Position numbers and translations under genes: made by a program
Source of the DNA: Bacteriovorax sp. Seq25_V
GTDB taxonomy: Bacteria > Bdellovibrionota > Bacteriovoracia > Bacteriovoracales > Bacteriovoracaceae
Reading direction: 5' to 3'
Length of the DNA: 64,000 nucleotides
NCBI RefSeq assembly: GCF_000447795.1
Contig: NZ_AUNI01000020.1
Coordinates: 186,001 to 250,000 of the forward strand
Notes under the pieces: model-generated
The model's input: the letters and a program-made list of their open reading frames with translations, nothing else
Told to the model about the DNA's origin: nothing
Database searches by the model: none
Shown: positions 33,608-43,698 of the stretch, one piece after another
Numbering within the stretch: the stretch's first letter is position 1
How the letters are laid out: each line of letters begins with the position of its first letter

Positions 33608-35823
33608 TATAATTCTGCCTTTGCTGATTTTTTGTTGATGTAGTTAGCGCCCAGACTTGCAAGTACGAGGATAACAAAAATAATCACAGATAATGCTGCC
33701 GAGTAGCCATAGCGATAAAGGTTAAATGCTGCCTTGTAAACATAACTTACTAGAATATGTGTCTGGTCAGCTGGTTCCCCTGAGTTACTGACAAGCCAGA
33801 TAACGTTTAATGTATTAAATGTCCAAATACAGCCAAGAAGTGCTGCAGGCTTAATTACTGGTGTAATCATTGGCCATGTAATATGGAAGAACTTTTGTAA
33901 TGGGTTAGCACCATCAAGCTCTGCTGACTCATAAATACTTTTTGGAATAGATTGAAGCCCACCTAGTGCGACGATCATCATAAATGGAAAACCTAGCCAC
34001 ACATTTGTGAGTAAGCATGCCGCAAAAGTTGTCATCGGTTGAGATAACCATTGAATAGGAGAGAGTTGGAGATATTCTTGTAGAAATAAGTTAATTGGTC
34101 CGTACTCTTGATTAAACATTCCTCTCCAAGTAAGAGCTGTAATGTATTGAGGAATGGCCCAAGGAATAATTAAAATTGTCCTCCAGATATTTTTCTTTGG
34201 CATCACTTGCTCAATAATGACGGCAAGAATTACACCGATAGAAACGTGAAAGAACACATTCGTTAAAGTCCAGATGATAGTCTTTAGAAGTATTTCATAG
34301 AACTTTGGGTCTGTTAAAACTTCAATGTAGTGATGTATACCTATTAAGCTCCAACTTTCAAAAGTATGAAGGCTGAAGTTAGAGAAAGAGAGTAGAATAT
34401 TATACACAAATGGAAAAAGAACTACAGATAAAATCCCAAGGTATGCAGGAAGAATCATGACATAAGGAAAGTGATTTCTTTCCATAATGTCAGTTACTAT
34501 TTTCTTTAGACTTTTCGCGAAATAGAAAAGAATGATAATAATAACAACAGCAAAAAGCGCATAGATAACGTTAAGTGAAGCATCAGGTTTTAAGATCTCA
34601 TTCATTTGAGAGATTTGTTTTTCTGCTTTTTCTTGGGCAAGTGAAGCAGCCTCTTCAGGCGCCATATTTCCTGCTAATACAGATTGATAAAGTCCTCTTA
34701 GAGAGTCCCAGATAGCACGGACTTCAGGCACAATCGGCATTGGTTGTCCTGTTTTCATAATCTTTGAAGCTTCGTTTAAAATAGGATTCCCTGTAACCAG
34801 TTCTGTTTCTCTAATTTTATAGCGAGATGGAAATGTCGAAATTTCCTTTGTAAAATACATCTGAATTTCTTCACTTGTGAGGTAGCGAAGAAGTTTGATG
34901 GAAGCGTCTTTCTTAGCCTGTGAGTGAATATTCTTATTGAGAGAATATCCTGTTGTCCCAACAAGAGGAGCTGGATGTTTACCAGATTTTTCAATTAATG
35001 GAAAGCTTGCAACTCCAAAGTCTACACCTGCAGCCTTGTAGTCTCCCCATGACCAGTCTCCGTTGATGATCATGGCCGCACGACCTTCTTTAAATAGGGC
35101 ATTGGCCGCTTCGTAGTCACACTCAAGTGGCACAATTTTGTAGACTTCTTTAAAGTCGTGCATCAGTTTAAAAGCATCAATCATTGATGTTGTTGCAAGA
35201 TTTGGAATATTGTCATCTTTGATGAAGTGCTCTCCAAAACCAGTCACCCATGGGACAAAGAAGAATGGCTCAGTATAGTTAAAGGCCAGGCCATATCTGG
35301 CACTAGAATCCTTACCATTAGCAGGAGAGGTATTTTCTTTAGCGACTTGAATGAACTCCTCAAGAGTTTTTGGAGGAGTTTTTATAAGGGCCTTGTTATA
35401 GATTAACATTAGGAAATTTCCAACTGAGTTTCCTAGCATATATAGTTCGTCATTGAACTTAACTCGCGCTAGCGGATCAAAGTCCTCAAGCTCATCTTGT
35501 TTGTAGACATCATCAAGGTTTTGGAGAAGACCCATGGTTACGAATGGCCCGACTTGATCACTTGGTCCAAAAATAATTTCTGGACCACTTCCTCCCATGG
35601 CCGCTGATTGAAATGCAGATCGGAGTTCTTCTGTTTCGCGGTAGATTGATACGACTTCAATATCCGGGTTTTCTCGTTCAAAGTCTTTTATTACCTCAGC
35701 TAAAACTGAACGATGAGAGTAGATCATCTGGTGCCATAGCTGAATTTGTGTTTTATTCGAAGCAATGGCACAAGTACTAATGATGATTGAAAGTATGAGT
35801 TTTAAAAATTTATTAGTTTGCAA
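33607..35823 (-). CDS. Fused maltose-binding protein and permease (MalE-MalF)
   Basis: 738 residues joining two proteins that are usually separate. Signal-like N-terminus LILSIIISTCAIAS precedes residues about 20-410, a sugar-binding protein (IQLWHQMIYSHRS, GGSGPEIIFGPSDQVGPF, LFKEGRAAMIINGDWSWGDY, GTTGYSLNKN). A membrane helix at about 420-437 leads to a MalF-type permease: HFPYVMILPAYLGIL, WAIPQYITALTWRGMFNQEYG, EAA loop ESAELDGANPLQKFF. Start TTG with AAAGGA upstream, overlapping pulA by 11 bp. The binding domain would be tethered at the periplasmic face of its own channel. Confidence 0.9.
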   Translation of the reverse strand: MQTNKFLKLILSIIISTCAIASNKTQIQLWHQMIYSHRSVLAEVIKDFERENPDIEVVSIYRETEELRSAFQSAAMGGSGPEIIFGPSDQVGPFVTMGLLQNLDDVYKQDELEDFDPLARVKFNDELYMLGNSVGNFLMLIYNKALIKTPPKTLEEFIQVAKENTSPANGKDSSARYGLAFNYTEPFFFVPWVTGFGEHFIKDDNIPNLATTSMIDAFKLMHDFKEVYKIVPLECDYEAANALFKEGRAAMIINGDWSWGDYKAAGVDFGVASFPLIEKSGKHPAPLVGTTGYSLNKNIHSQAKKDASIKLLRYLTSEEIQMYFTKEISTFPSRYKIRETELVTGNPILNEASKIMKTGQPMPIVPEVRAIWDSLRGLYQSVLAGNMAPEEAASLAQEKAEKQISQMNEILKPDASLNVIYALFAVVIIIILFYFAKSLKKIVTDIMERNHFPYVMILPAYLGILSVVLFPFVYNILLSFSNFSLHTFESWSLIGIHHYIEVLTDPKFYEILLKTIIWTLTNVFFHVSIGVILAVIIEQVMPKKNIWRTILIIPWAIPQYITALTWRGMFNQEYGPINLFLQEYLQLSPIQWLSQPMTTFAACLLTNVWLGFPFMMIVALGGLQSIPKSIYESAELDGANPLQKFFHITWPMITPVIKPAALLGCIWTFNTLNVIWLVSNSGEPADQTHILVSYVYKAAFNLYRYGYSAALSVIIFVILVLASLGANYINKKSAKAEL

Positions 35824-38452
35824 AATGGCTATCCTTTCTAACTAAGACAACAATTGAGCGCGGTGGAACTGTAGTCTTTCCGTCTTCGATTGAAGTGTTG
35901 CTCAAAACTTCATCTACTCCTGGAGTAAGATACTTATGCAGTGTCCACTGAGGATTAATTATCTCATTGTGTAGAGTAGTTTCTTTGTTGCTTGCATTAA
36001 AAAGAATAATCATTTCTTCTTTTTTATTGTTGAGATACATCGAGATGAAGCCAGGGATTTCACCGTCTTTATTTGATAGAAAAGTTACTTCGTCCTGTGC
36101 TCGCTTTAGATCTTTTATATCGAAAAGAGAAGAGTGCTTTCTGATTTTTAAGTATGCTTTCACCATTTTCAAATTGTCTTGAATATTAACTTTTTCGACA
36201 TAGGTCGCGGGGTCATTCAAGCGTGGAAGCCAAAAGCTCCAGTCATCGTAGTTTTTAAAGCTAACTGGAAGACCCTTTGCCCAGTTATTCCACTCAAGTG
36301 ACCAATCAATTACATTGAACCAGTCTCCTGAATCGTAGCTGTCTGCATCTCCAGATTTTGATCTAAGTAGCTCACTTCCACCTTCGATAAATGGTACTCC
36401 TTGTGAGAATATTACGAGTCCAAGACTTAAGGCCGCTATTCTTTGTTTCGTCTGGGCCGTTGTTACAGATGGGTGTCTATTTGGTGTATGAAAAGGAACT
36501 TTTGCATTAATAGCATCAAATAAAGAATATCCGTCATGAGCTGAAACATAGTTTACAGTTTCAATCGTTGTTTTCGAGTATGCTGTTGGTGTTCCTCTAA
36601 AATGCAGATCTTTTGCCGGCATAATATATCCATTATGATCTTTAATTTTATAATCTCTTAAGTTTCCAGCAAGAGCGATCTTGATAACATCACCTAGATG
36701 GAGGAGTTTTCCTCTTTGTTGCCATAGATCTGGAGAAGTATTTCTGTTGGCGATCTCACTATTAAAGTCGTAGAAGAGTCCTGTCGCAAAACCTTGATCT
36801 GACTTCTCTGTTGGACTAGTTGTTCCCCCGCGGATTGCATCTCTAATTCTATCATTGAATTGACCTATGCCTGCACCGTATGAGTTTAGTTGAACAAAAG
36901 ACTTTTGATAGTTAGTCGATACTAGTGAGCCGTAAGTCCATCCTTCTCCATAGAGATAAATATTTTTTCCGTCTACTCCATCGTTTTCTAATGTTAGTTT
37001 TTCAATCTCAGATTTAACCTTTTCCATATTCTCTCTTGTGTGGAAAGACATAAGATCAAAACGAAGACCGTCGACTTTATAATTTTTAATCCAGTAAATG
37101 GAAGTATCAATCATCAGCTTTTCCATCATTTTGTTCTCACTCGCAGTATCCGAACAGCATGATGAATTGTAGATATATCCATACTCATTTAAGCGATAGT
37201 AGTAGTTAGGCACAACTTTATTAAGTACAGAGAAACGATCATTCCCACCAGAGAATGTATGATTAAAAACAACATCGATAATAACTTTCAGGCCAATCTT
37301 TTTAAGGGATAGAACCATCTCTCGAAGTTCAAGCATTCTTGATGTGCCAGTTGGCGCAGTTGAATAACTTCCTTCTGGTACAAGGTAATGAAATGGATCG
37401 TAACCCCAGTTATAACTATCGTTAAAACGTGTTTCATTAATTTTTTCTTGTGGGTCTTTTGAAGCCCCAACAATTTCATCACTCACGTCTAGGTTTTGGA
37501 TTTTTGACTTATCCTCTTCGACGCTTGCAAAATCATTTAGAGGAAGAAAGTGAATATGTGTAATTCCACTTTGAGCAAGTGCTGCTAGATGCTTCCTTGC
37601 TTCTGATGTCTCAAGCGTTAAGGCCTTAAATGTTCCTCTTAGTTCTTTTGGAACGCCCTTGTCATTAGCTGTAAGATCTCTAATGTGAGTTTCGTATATA
37701 ACTATGTCTTTGTTAGGGTCTTGCTTTTTATCTGTCCAATTCGCCGGTATTGTTTCTTGGTCATTGATGTCTACTAGTTGAGACATTACAGAGTTTGTTG
37801 TCAGGTTGGTGCTGTATGGATCAGTTACTATATTCTTAACGATTGAGTCTTGAGCTGGGTCAAATACAGTAATTTCGTATAAGTAGAAATACTTATTATA
37901 TTCAGTTGAAAGATTTGTTTTCCAAACTCCTCCATCTTCTTGAAGTTTAACTGATTCTATAAGTGAGTTAAGGTTATTTGCTTCTTTATATATCTTAACT
38001 GTTACATCGAGAGCTGTTGGGGCCCAGAGTTTTAGTTGGATGTTATTTCTTGAGTATTTGACACCAAGATCATTTCCAGCATAGAAAAAATACTTGTCGA
38101 GAAGTTTTGCAATTTGCACAGAGGTAATATCAACTTGCTGTCCTGCAAAGTTTAAGAGTTCGATTTTTAAGGGACCTTTAACCAATTCGAGTGCCTGGTC
38201 CTTTGTTAAATTTGGAGTATTGAAGCTAATTTTATTGTTGAAAGAAAGATTTGTTGTAATCGGATAACTTAGTTTTTTCAAAGGGTTTACAATTTTTGCA
38301 CTCGTGATTTCGTGGATACTTGTTCCATTTTCAAGCGTAACTGTTATTGTATTCTCCTGCCAAATACCTCTTGATGTAATAATGAGATTAGCTTTGGCAA
38401 GCGTCGTTACTGCGTAAAGAAGTAGTGAAATAGTGACAAGTATCCTTTTCAT
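35813..38452 (-). CDS. pulA: Type I pullulanase, secreted
   Basis: 879 residues, signal MKRILVTISLLLYAVTTLA. Residues about 20-210 hold CBM/N-terminal beta domains, then the GH13_14 catalytic barrel. YDPFHYLVPEGSYS is the pullulanase signature; region I DVVFNHTFSG, region II GLRFDLMSFHT (nucleophile), region III LYGEGW (acid), region IV NYVSAHDGYSLFD. GVPFIEGGSELLRSKSGD is conserved. It cuts alpha-1,6 branches of glycogen or pullulan, complementing the amylase. It lies two bases after malQ on the same strand. Confidence 0.94.
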   Translation of the reverse strand: MKRILVTISLLLYAVTTLAKANLIITSRGIWQENTITVTLENGTSIHEITSAKIVNPLKKLSYPITTNLSFNNKISFNTPNLTKDQALELVKGPLKIELLNFAGQQVDITSVQIAKLLDKYFFYAGNDLGVKYSRNNIQLKLWAPTALDVTVKIYKEANNLNSLIESVKLQEDGGVWKTNLSTEYNKYFYLYEITVFDPAQDSIVKNIVTDPYSTNLTTNSVMSQLVDINDQETIPANWTDKKQDPNKDIVIYETHIRDLTANDKGVPKELRGTFKALTLETSEARKHLAALAQSGITHIHFLPLNDFASVEEDKSKIQNLDVSDEIVGASKDPQEKINETRFNDSYNWGYDPFHYLVPEGSYSTAPTGTSRMLELREMVLSLKKIGLKVIIDVVFNHTFSGGNDRFSVLNKVVPNYYYRLNEYGYIYNSSCCSDTASENKMMEKLMIDTSIYWIKNYKVDGLRFDLMSFHTRENMEKVKSEIEKLTLENDGVDGKNIYLYGEGWTYGSLVSTNYQKSFVQLNSYGAGIGQFNDRIRDAIRGGTTSPTEKSDQGFATGLFYDFNSEIANRNTSPDLWQQRGKLLHLGDVIKIALAGNLRDYKIKDHNGYIMPAKDLHFRGTPTAYSKTTIETVNYVSAHDGYSLFDAINAKVPFHTPNRHPSVTTAQTKQRIAALSLGLVIFSQGVPFIEGGSELLRSKSGDADSYDSGDWFNVIDWSLEWNNWAKGLPVSFKNYDDWSFWLPRLNDPATYVEKVNIQDNLKMVKAYLKIRKHSSLFDIKDLKRAQDEVTFLSNKDGEIPGFISMYLNNKKEEMIILFNASNKETTLHNEIINPQWTLHKYLTPGVDEVLSNTSIEDGKTTVPPRSIVVLVRKDSHFAN

Positions 38453-38453
38453 T

Positions 38454-40430
38454 TTAATTCCCCGTTGTGCTTGAGTTTCTTGCTTCTTTTAAAATCGCAA
38501 GTGTCTTTTTCACTTTCTCTGAGTGTGTAATCTCATTTAGATCAAGTGCAAACTTTCTCCTCCAGTTTGGATATTCTTTCCATGTTCCTGGAATATTTTG
38601 TGGTTCTCTTTCTCCCCAGATATTTTCGAGGTTGATAACCATTTGTTCTGCTTGTGAGTTTGCAAGCTTCTTTGTTAGCTCAAATTGAAACTCTTTCGAA
38701 TCAACTTCCCACCTTTTTAAGAAATTTATTCTTTCATCTTTTATTCGATGAGCATTACTTTCAGAAAGAATACCTAGTGAAGAAACGAGAGATAAGTCTG
38801 AGCCATCAAGGTAGCTTTCAAGCATTGGCATATCATGTGTATCAAAACATAGAAGTTGGTTCTGTTGAATTGATTTAAGAGCTGGGGCCTGGTCTTGGTG
38901 TGCTTCAAATTGCCATACCCACATGCCTTTAACGTTTCTTTCTTTCATCAGTTTATCAACTTGCTTTGGTACAGTTCCAAGGTTTTCACCGATGAGACTT
39001 ACTCCCATGCGAGATGATTCAAGCACTGTAATGGCCATTAACTCATCTTTGGGGAATTTTAAGTAGACGCCTTCTTTTCCTGTGTATCCTTTAGGCACAC
39101 AGTAAATGCGATAGAGTCCCATAATATGATCAAGTCTTAAAATATTTGAGTAGCGTAGGTGGCTTTGTAGTGACTTCTTGAAATATGTATAATTGTCTTT
39201 TCTAATCCCAAATGGGTGGAATGAGGGGAAGCCCCAATCTTGACCAAGTGAGAAAATTGGTTCAGGAGGCGCACCTACAGAGACGGCTTTAAAGAAGACA
39301 TCACCATTATTTTGAAAATCGAAACCTGAGTCATTAACACCAACAGGGTAATCCATGTAGAGGCCAAGACCAGTATCCTTTTTGAATTCTTTTAATTCAT
39401 TGCACATTTCAAACTGGCAAAAACGATGAAAGTTTTGTTCTTTGACATCTGAACTTCTAAATCTTGCATATTCATCTATCTTTGGATTTTCTGATTTAAA
39501 TTGTTGGTATTCCGGCGACTGATCTTTTTTAGATGAAAAGAACTCTTCACTTAGAATTGAAAGTACCTTCTTTTTGAGCTGATAGCATTCATAGTATTGT
39601 ACAAACTTATTTGCTCTTAGTTTCTCTTTTTCTGCTTTAAAAACATCTGAATCCATTAGCGATTTTGCTTCCTTGCTTTCGTACTTTGCTACAAGTCTGT
39701 CTAAATCAAGATAGAGTTCATTCCAAAATAGTCTTGTTAAAGATGAGTAAGGGCTTGGATCACAGTCTGGAGTATCAAAGTTTGCAGCTAAAATAGGTAG
39801 AAGTGAAATCCACGATGCCCCATTCTCTTTTAGAAGGGGAGCAAGATCTCTAAGTTCTTTGAAGCTTCCAATTCCAATATCGGACTCAGATTTTAAAGCG
39901 TAAATTGGAACAAATGGTCCCCATTGTTTTTGATCTTTAATCTCAATATGTTTAGGAGCAAAAATAATATTTACGGCCTGGTTTTCTCCTTCAAGATTTA
40001 ATTGGAGGCGGTGATAGCCAATAGGTGCAATATTTTTTGGAATAATTGCTACACTTTTAGTTCCAAGTTCTGTTTTATACTTGTCTTTAATTGAAAGAGT
40101 AATATTTTTTGAAGTTCCATCTTCTAATTTTAAAATTCCTGAGAGTTCGTTTGTCAGGGGAGATTCAGTATAGATTAGAAGTTTTGATTCTTCATTTTCC
40201 CAAAGCACAATATGACTATCAACTTTGTCTTGGTATTTTTTCTTTTTTAGATTTTCAAATAAATCGATCAAATCTTGATCTTTGGAAATTTTTAATCCAC
40301 AAAGATCCTCAATAATACGATGAAGTGACTTCATTGCTGCACGAATATAATCACCATTGACGTCAATATATCCTGTTTGAATGTTGAGGGCCAAGGCTGC
40401 TTTTCTTAATAAATTTGATTTTAATTCCAT
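38454..40430 (-). CDS. malQ: 4-alpha-glucanotransferase (amylomaltase, GH77)
   Basis: 658 residues, cytoplasmic. GH77 motifs: PYSSLTRLFWNELYLDLD, GLYMDYPVGVNDSGFDF, LRLDHIMGLYRIYCVP (nucleophile Asp), GENLGTVP (acid Glu), CFDTHDMPMLESY (third Asp). The 170-residue N-terminal extension is beta-rich, as in E. coli MalQ. It disproportionates imported maltodextrins, releasing glucose for the ROK kinase. It is the first gene of the operon and has no obvious Shine-Dalgarno sequence. Confidence 0.94.
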   Translation of the reverse strand: MELKSNLLRKAALALNIQTGYIDVNGDYIRAAMKSLHRIIEDLCGLKISKDQDLIDLFENLKKKKYQDKVDSHIVLWENEESKLLIYTESPLTNELSGILKLEDGTSKNITLSIKDKYKTELGTKSVAIIPKNIAPIGYHRLQLNLEGENQAVNIIFAPKHIEIKDQKQWGPFVPIYALKSESDIGIGSFKELRDLAPLLKENGASWISLLPILAANFDTPDCDPSPYSSLTRLFWNELYLDLDRLVAKYESKEAKSLMDSDVFKAEKEKLRANKFVQYYECYQLKKKVLSILSEEFFSSKKDQSPEYQQFKSENPKIDEYARFRSSDVKEQNFHRFCQFEMCNELKEFKKDTGLGLYMDYPVGVNDSGFDFQNNGDVFFKAVSVGAPPEPIFSLGQDWGFPSFHPFGIRKDNYTYFKKSLQSHLRYSNILRLDHIMGLYRIYCVPKGYTGKEGVYLKFPKDELMAITVLESSRMGVSLIGENLGTVPKQVDKLMKERNVKGMWVWQFEAHQDQAPALKSIQQNQLLCFDTHDMPMLESYLDGSDLSLVSSLGILSESNAHRIKDERINFLKRWEVDSKEFQFELTKKLANSQAEQMVINLENIWGEREPQNIPGTWKEYPNWRRKFALDLNEITHSEKVKKTLAILKEARNSSTTGN

Positions 40431-40521
40431 AAAATTTTTTTTGGTCAGTTTTTAGTTGATTAAATTAGTTTTGTATTAGAAATATATTAATGAACATATA
40501 ACAACAAATCAATTAACTTGG

Positions 40522-41721
40522 ATGCATATGAAGACTTTCTTATCATTTTTATTGTTACAGGCAGCGTCATTAACTGTTTATGCGGATTTTTCTGTTGCTC
40601 CGCATGCTTATATTCGCGGAGGAGTAGGTAATTCACTCTCAGGAGAGAAGCAACAATGCTTTAATAATCGATATTCTTCAGGGAATGAGTTTCGTCTTGG
40701 TAATGAGTGTGGATATTACATCGAACCACGTATGGAAGTGACAGGAAAGAATTCTGCAAACACAGAGTTTACAGGCGTTCTTACTTTTGCAATTTCTCCA
40801 AAAGGTGATGCGCAATACGGTGATGAAAACAATGACATTGATACTATCGAAACTTACTTAAGTGTTAAGGATGAAAATACAGCATGGTCCTACTGGGTCG
40901 GAAAGAGATTTTATCGCGATGCTGATGTTATGATCAATGACTTCTATTACTTTGCTCAAATGAACGGTGTTGGTGCTGGAGTTAAAGATATTCCGATGTT
41001 CTCTGGTAAACTTTCTCTAGCTTATCTTCAACAAACCTTAGATCAAGGCAATGATACAAAGAAAGTAAAATCTTATTTCGATTTAAGACTATTTGATATT
41101 GCTCTGACTAAAAATCATTCGATAAATTTATGGGCAGTATATTCACGTGCACCGGATGAAAAGTTTGGAACTAGTGAATATGAGAATCTGACTGGTGGTC
41201 TTTTTGGATTTAGACTTAGAAGTAATCTTCCAAAAGGTTTTAACGATTTCACTATAATCTATGGTGAGAAGTTAATGGGCGACTTAAATATCTACGGTAG
41301 TAATAAGCTTCAGTCTGGAACAAATAATTCAGATAAGTATAACCTGAGATTTGTTGAGCATTTAGTGACAGGAATTACTGATAAAATCAGCATGGCCGTT
41401 GCGCTTGTTTACGAAAATAAAAATGATGGGCAGAAGCATATTAATTGGTATAGTGCTGGAGTTAGGCCTCGTTATGCGCTTAGTGAAGATCGTGCGATTC
41501 TTACTGAGTTAGGTTATTCTCTGGTAAATTATAATCATTCTAATTATTATCTTGCGAGAACAACAATTGCATATGAGATTGCGTATAATAATTCGATCTT
41601 TTCAGGAAGCTACCTTCATTATTATTTAAGTAATACGCAGTGGAATCCGGCGAGTAAGCCTAATTATTCTGACATGGGCCACGGTGTGAATCTTGGAGCC
41701 ATAGCAGTTATAAATTTTTAA
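40522..41721 (+). CDS. lamB: Maltoporin-like outer-membrane porin (LamB family)
   Basis: 399 residues, somewhat shorter than E. coli LamB (446). Signal peptide MKTFLSFLLLQAASLTVYA; an in-frame ATG at 40528 may be the true start. The LamB landmarks are present: YIRGGVGNSLSG, CFNNRYSS, FRLGNECGYYIEPR (two cysteines close in sequence, as in LamB), WVGKRFYRDADVMINDFYYF and MNGVGAGVKDI. It would carry maltodextrins across the outer membrane to the fused MalEF importer. It diverges from the malQ operon across a 91-bp intergenic region that probably holds both promoters; I found no clear operator there. Ends with a phenylalanine (AVINF), usual for porins. Confidence 0.88.
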   Translation: MHMKTFLSFLLLQAASLTVYADFSVAPHAYIRGGVGNSLSGEKQQCFNNRYSSGNEFRLGNECGYYIEPRMEVTGKNSANTEFTGVLTFAISPKGDAQYGDENNDIDTIETYLSVKDENTAWSYWVGKRFYRDADVMINDFYYFAQMNGVGAGVKDIPMFSGKLSLAYLQQTLDQGNDTKKVKSYFDLRLFDIALTKNHSINLWAVYSRAPDEKFGTSEYENLTGGLFGFRLRSNLPKGFNDFTIIYGEKLMGDLNIYGSNKLQSGTNNSDKYNLRFVEHLVTGITDKISMAVALVYENKNDGQKHINWYSAGVRPRYALSEDRAILTELGYSLVNYNHSNYYLARTTIAYEIAYNNSIFSGSYLHYYLSNTQWNPASKPNYSDMGHGVNLGAIAVINF

Positions 41722-42626
41722 AAGTCAGCAATTTTACTTTCAAGCTCAGGGAAATCGATAAAAGGATTTCGAGTTCCCTGGTAGGCGTGAACGATATTAT
41801 TTTTCCTTACTTCAAATTCACTAACTGGATCTAACTTGTGCCATCTTCTAAGTGAAGTTTCTTCAACTTCTCCTAATGGAAGATTATATTTAACAGAGAA
41901 GTACATTAGAGATCTTGCAATATCTCCTTTTACTTCAGTTGGTGGTTCGAAAAACATAGTCATCGATTCAGCATTATTATGTCCAAGCTTCGGACCGTCA
42001 CAGGTAAGTTTTGTGACAACCTCATCAACGTCACCAAACTGATGATTATAGCGATCGCGATTAACGATTGTATCGGTAGGGTAGAGGTGATGTATATCTG
42101 AAAGCATTTGCTCGTATTGATCTGGATTTTCATCCTCATCAACTTCAAATCTTGAGCGAGGCCAAGTGTGTTCTGTATTTAAAATATTACCATTTGGAAT
42201 TTGATTTTCTTGAAGTCTTATTTGCGCTCCATCAACAATTTGTCCATCAGTATAGGTCTTACCACAGTAAATTTCAGTCACAGTATGTTCTTCTGTTGGT
42301 TGGTAAACCTGTCCAAAAAGAATTTGGCGCGCCCTCTTATATCCTAATGTCGTGTGTGAGTAGCAAGTTCCTTCGTCACATTCATTAGAAAGACGATCTG
42401 GAGCATTCTCAATAATAATATGGGCACTATTTAAAATAGTTCTAAGGATACTTTTTATGTCGCCGGATTTTTTTTCAAGAAGTTCTTGTCCGTAATAGAG
42501 AGACGGATCCTTCTCATAGTAACTGATATCAACAACAGGTAGCTGACTTCTGTAAAAACCGAAGCAATTGAAGCTAATTAAGAGCGTAAGGGACAGATTT
42601 AGTTTATTTCTCTTTGATATTTTCAC
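41718..42626 (-). CDS. Secreted endonuclease I, second paralogue
   Basis: 302 residues, signal sequence ending near NCFG. Active site: ILNTEHTWPRSRF and DIHHLYPTDTIVNRDRYNH, the usual order in EndA-type nucleases. YKRARQILFGQVYQP and PPTEVKGDIARSLMYFSVKY are the same landmarks seen in the paralogue at 7382. It is 40 residues longer than that one, mainly at the N-terminus, with a DECDEGTCYS-like (NECDEGTCYS) cysteine pair. It overlaps the porin gene by 4 bp at the stop codons. It likely degrades DNA outside the cytoplasm. Confidence 0.92.
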   Translation of the reverse strand: MKISKRNKLNLSLTLLISFNCFGFYRSQLPVVDISYYEKDPSLYYGQELLEKKSGDIKSILRTILNSAHIIIENAPDRLSNECDEGTCYSHTTLGYKRARQILFGQVYQPTEEHTVTEIYCGKTYTDGQIVDGAQIRLQENQIPNGNILNTEHTWPRSRFEVDEDENPDQYEQMLSDIHHLYPTDTIVNRDRYNHQFGDVDEVVTKLTCDGPKLGHNNAESMTMFFEPPTEVKGDIARSLMYFSVKYNLPLGEVEETSLRRWHKLDPVSEFEVRKNNIVHAYQGTRNPFIDFPELESKIADF

Positions 42627-42750
42627 GATTTAATAGTTACCATACTTTGTCCCATGATCCTTTGAGGGGGTAATATTTATAGGAATTTAGATAATCTTGT
42701 CTAAGATCTGCCTAGGATTTATTTGTTTATAAATGAGCTATAATGAGTCT

Positions 42751-43698
42751 ATGAATACTAAAAATAGACCGAAAATTGTTATTAGTGGATGCTTACTTGG
42801 ACAGAATATTCGTCATGATGGAGGACATCAACGAGATGTCTGGATTACTGATATCCTCTCTAAGTTCGTGGACTTTCACCCAGTTTGCCCTGAAATGACA
42901 ATGGGCCTTGGTACGCCAAGGGAGACTTTGCGAGTTGTTGAAGGTGGTGATGGCCAGCTCAAACTTCTAGAGAATAAATCTGGCCGAGATCTTACGATGG
43001 AAATTGAGGAGAGCTCAAGAAAAATAATTGCGGCCTTTCCTGAAGCGGATGGAATAATTCTGGCGAAAAAGTCCCCAAGCTGTGGGTATCGAACAACAAA
43101 AATTTATGATGAGAAATCGGGAAGACAATTGCGAAAGGCCCATGGGTTCTTTGCTCAATCTGTAATGGACTCGTTTGCTAATTTTCCCATTATAGATAGT
43201 GGACTTTTACATGATCCACTTTTAAAAGAACTCTTTGTTCGAAATATTTATTGTCACTTTGAACTGAAGAAAATTGGTGTTTCAACTGCTGAGGTTCAAA
43301 AGTTTCATCAGCGCTTTAAATATATGCTGATGGAGCATGACCCAAAAAGCGTTGCTAAACTTGGAACAATAGCGGCCAATAGTCTAAAGTCTAAAGATGT
43401 GAAAAATGATTACGCAATCGAATTTATGAATACAATTATGAGCTCAAAGCCAACTCTTAAAAAAAGAGCGAATGTTTTTTATCATATTTATGGCTACTTC
43501 AAAACAGACTTAAACAAGGATGAAAAAGATCATGTGCTGAATAAAATTGAAGACTATACAAGAGGAGAGACAAGTTATCTCTCATTGCTCGAATTATTTA
43601 GTTTTCTGGTTTCATCGAAAAATAAGGAGTACCTTAAAGAACAGGTACTCCTGGGACTGTATCCAAAAGAGCTTAAGCTGCTAAAGCTAATCGATTAG
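42751..43698 (+). CDS. DUF523-DUF1722 two-domain protein
   Basis: 315 residues. DUF523 domain: VISGCLLGQNIRHDGG, PVCPEMTMGLGTPRETLRVV and LAKKSPSCGY with three conserved cysteines, probably metal or cluster binding. From about residue 190 DUF1722 (YbgA): VRNIYCHFELKKIG, FHQRFKYMLMEHDP. The fusion is common in bacteria. An in-frame ATG lies at 42733, but TATAAT at 42739-42744 is a -10 element that would place the mRNA start at about 42751, so I choose this ATG. E. coli YbgA sits beside photolyase; here no photolyase gene is visible. Confidence 0.85.
   Translation: MNTKNRPKIVISGCLLGQNIRHDGGHQRDVWITDILSKFVDFHPVCPEMTMGLGTPRETLRVVEGGDGQLKLLENKSGRDLTMEIEESSRKIIAAFPEADGIILAKKSPSCGYRTTKIYDEKSGRQLRKAHGFFAQSVMDSFANFPIIDSGLLHDPLLKELFVRNIYCHFELKKIGVSTAEVQKFHQRFKYMLMEHDPKSVAKLGTIAANSLKSKDVKNDYAIEFMNTIMSSKPTLKKRANVFYHIYGYFKTDLNKDEKDHVLNKIEDYTRGETSYLSLLELFSFLVSSKNKEYLKEQVLLGLYPKELKLLKLID

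Noticed and set aside
40431..40521. Search for a LacI/MalI-type operator between malQ and the porin gene
   Set aside because: Only weak TTGATT/AATCAA inverted pieces are present, without the central CG palindrome expected; not reported as a site.
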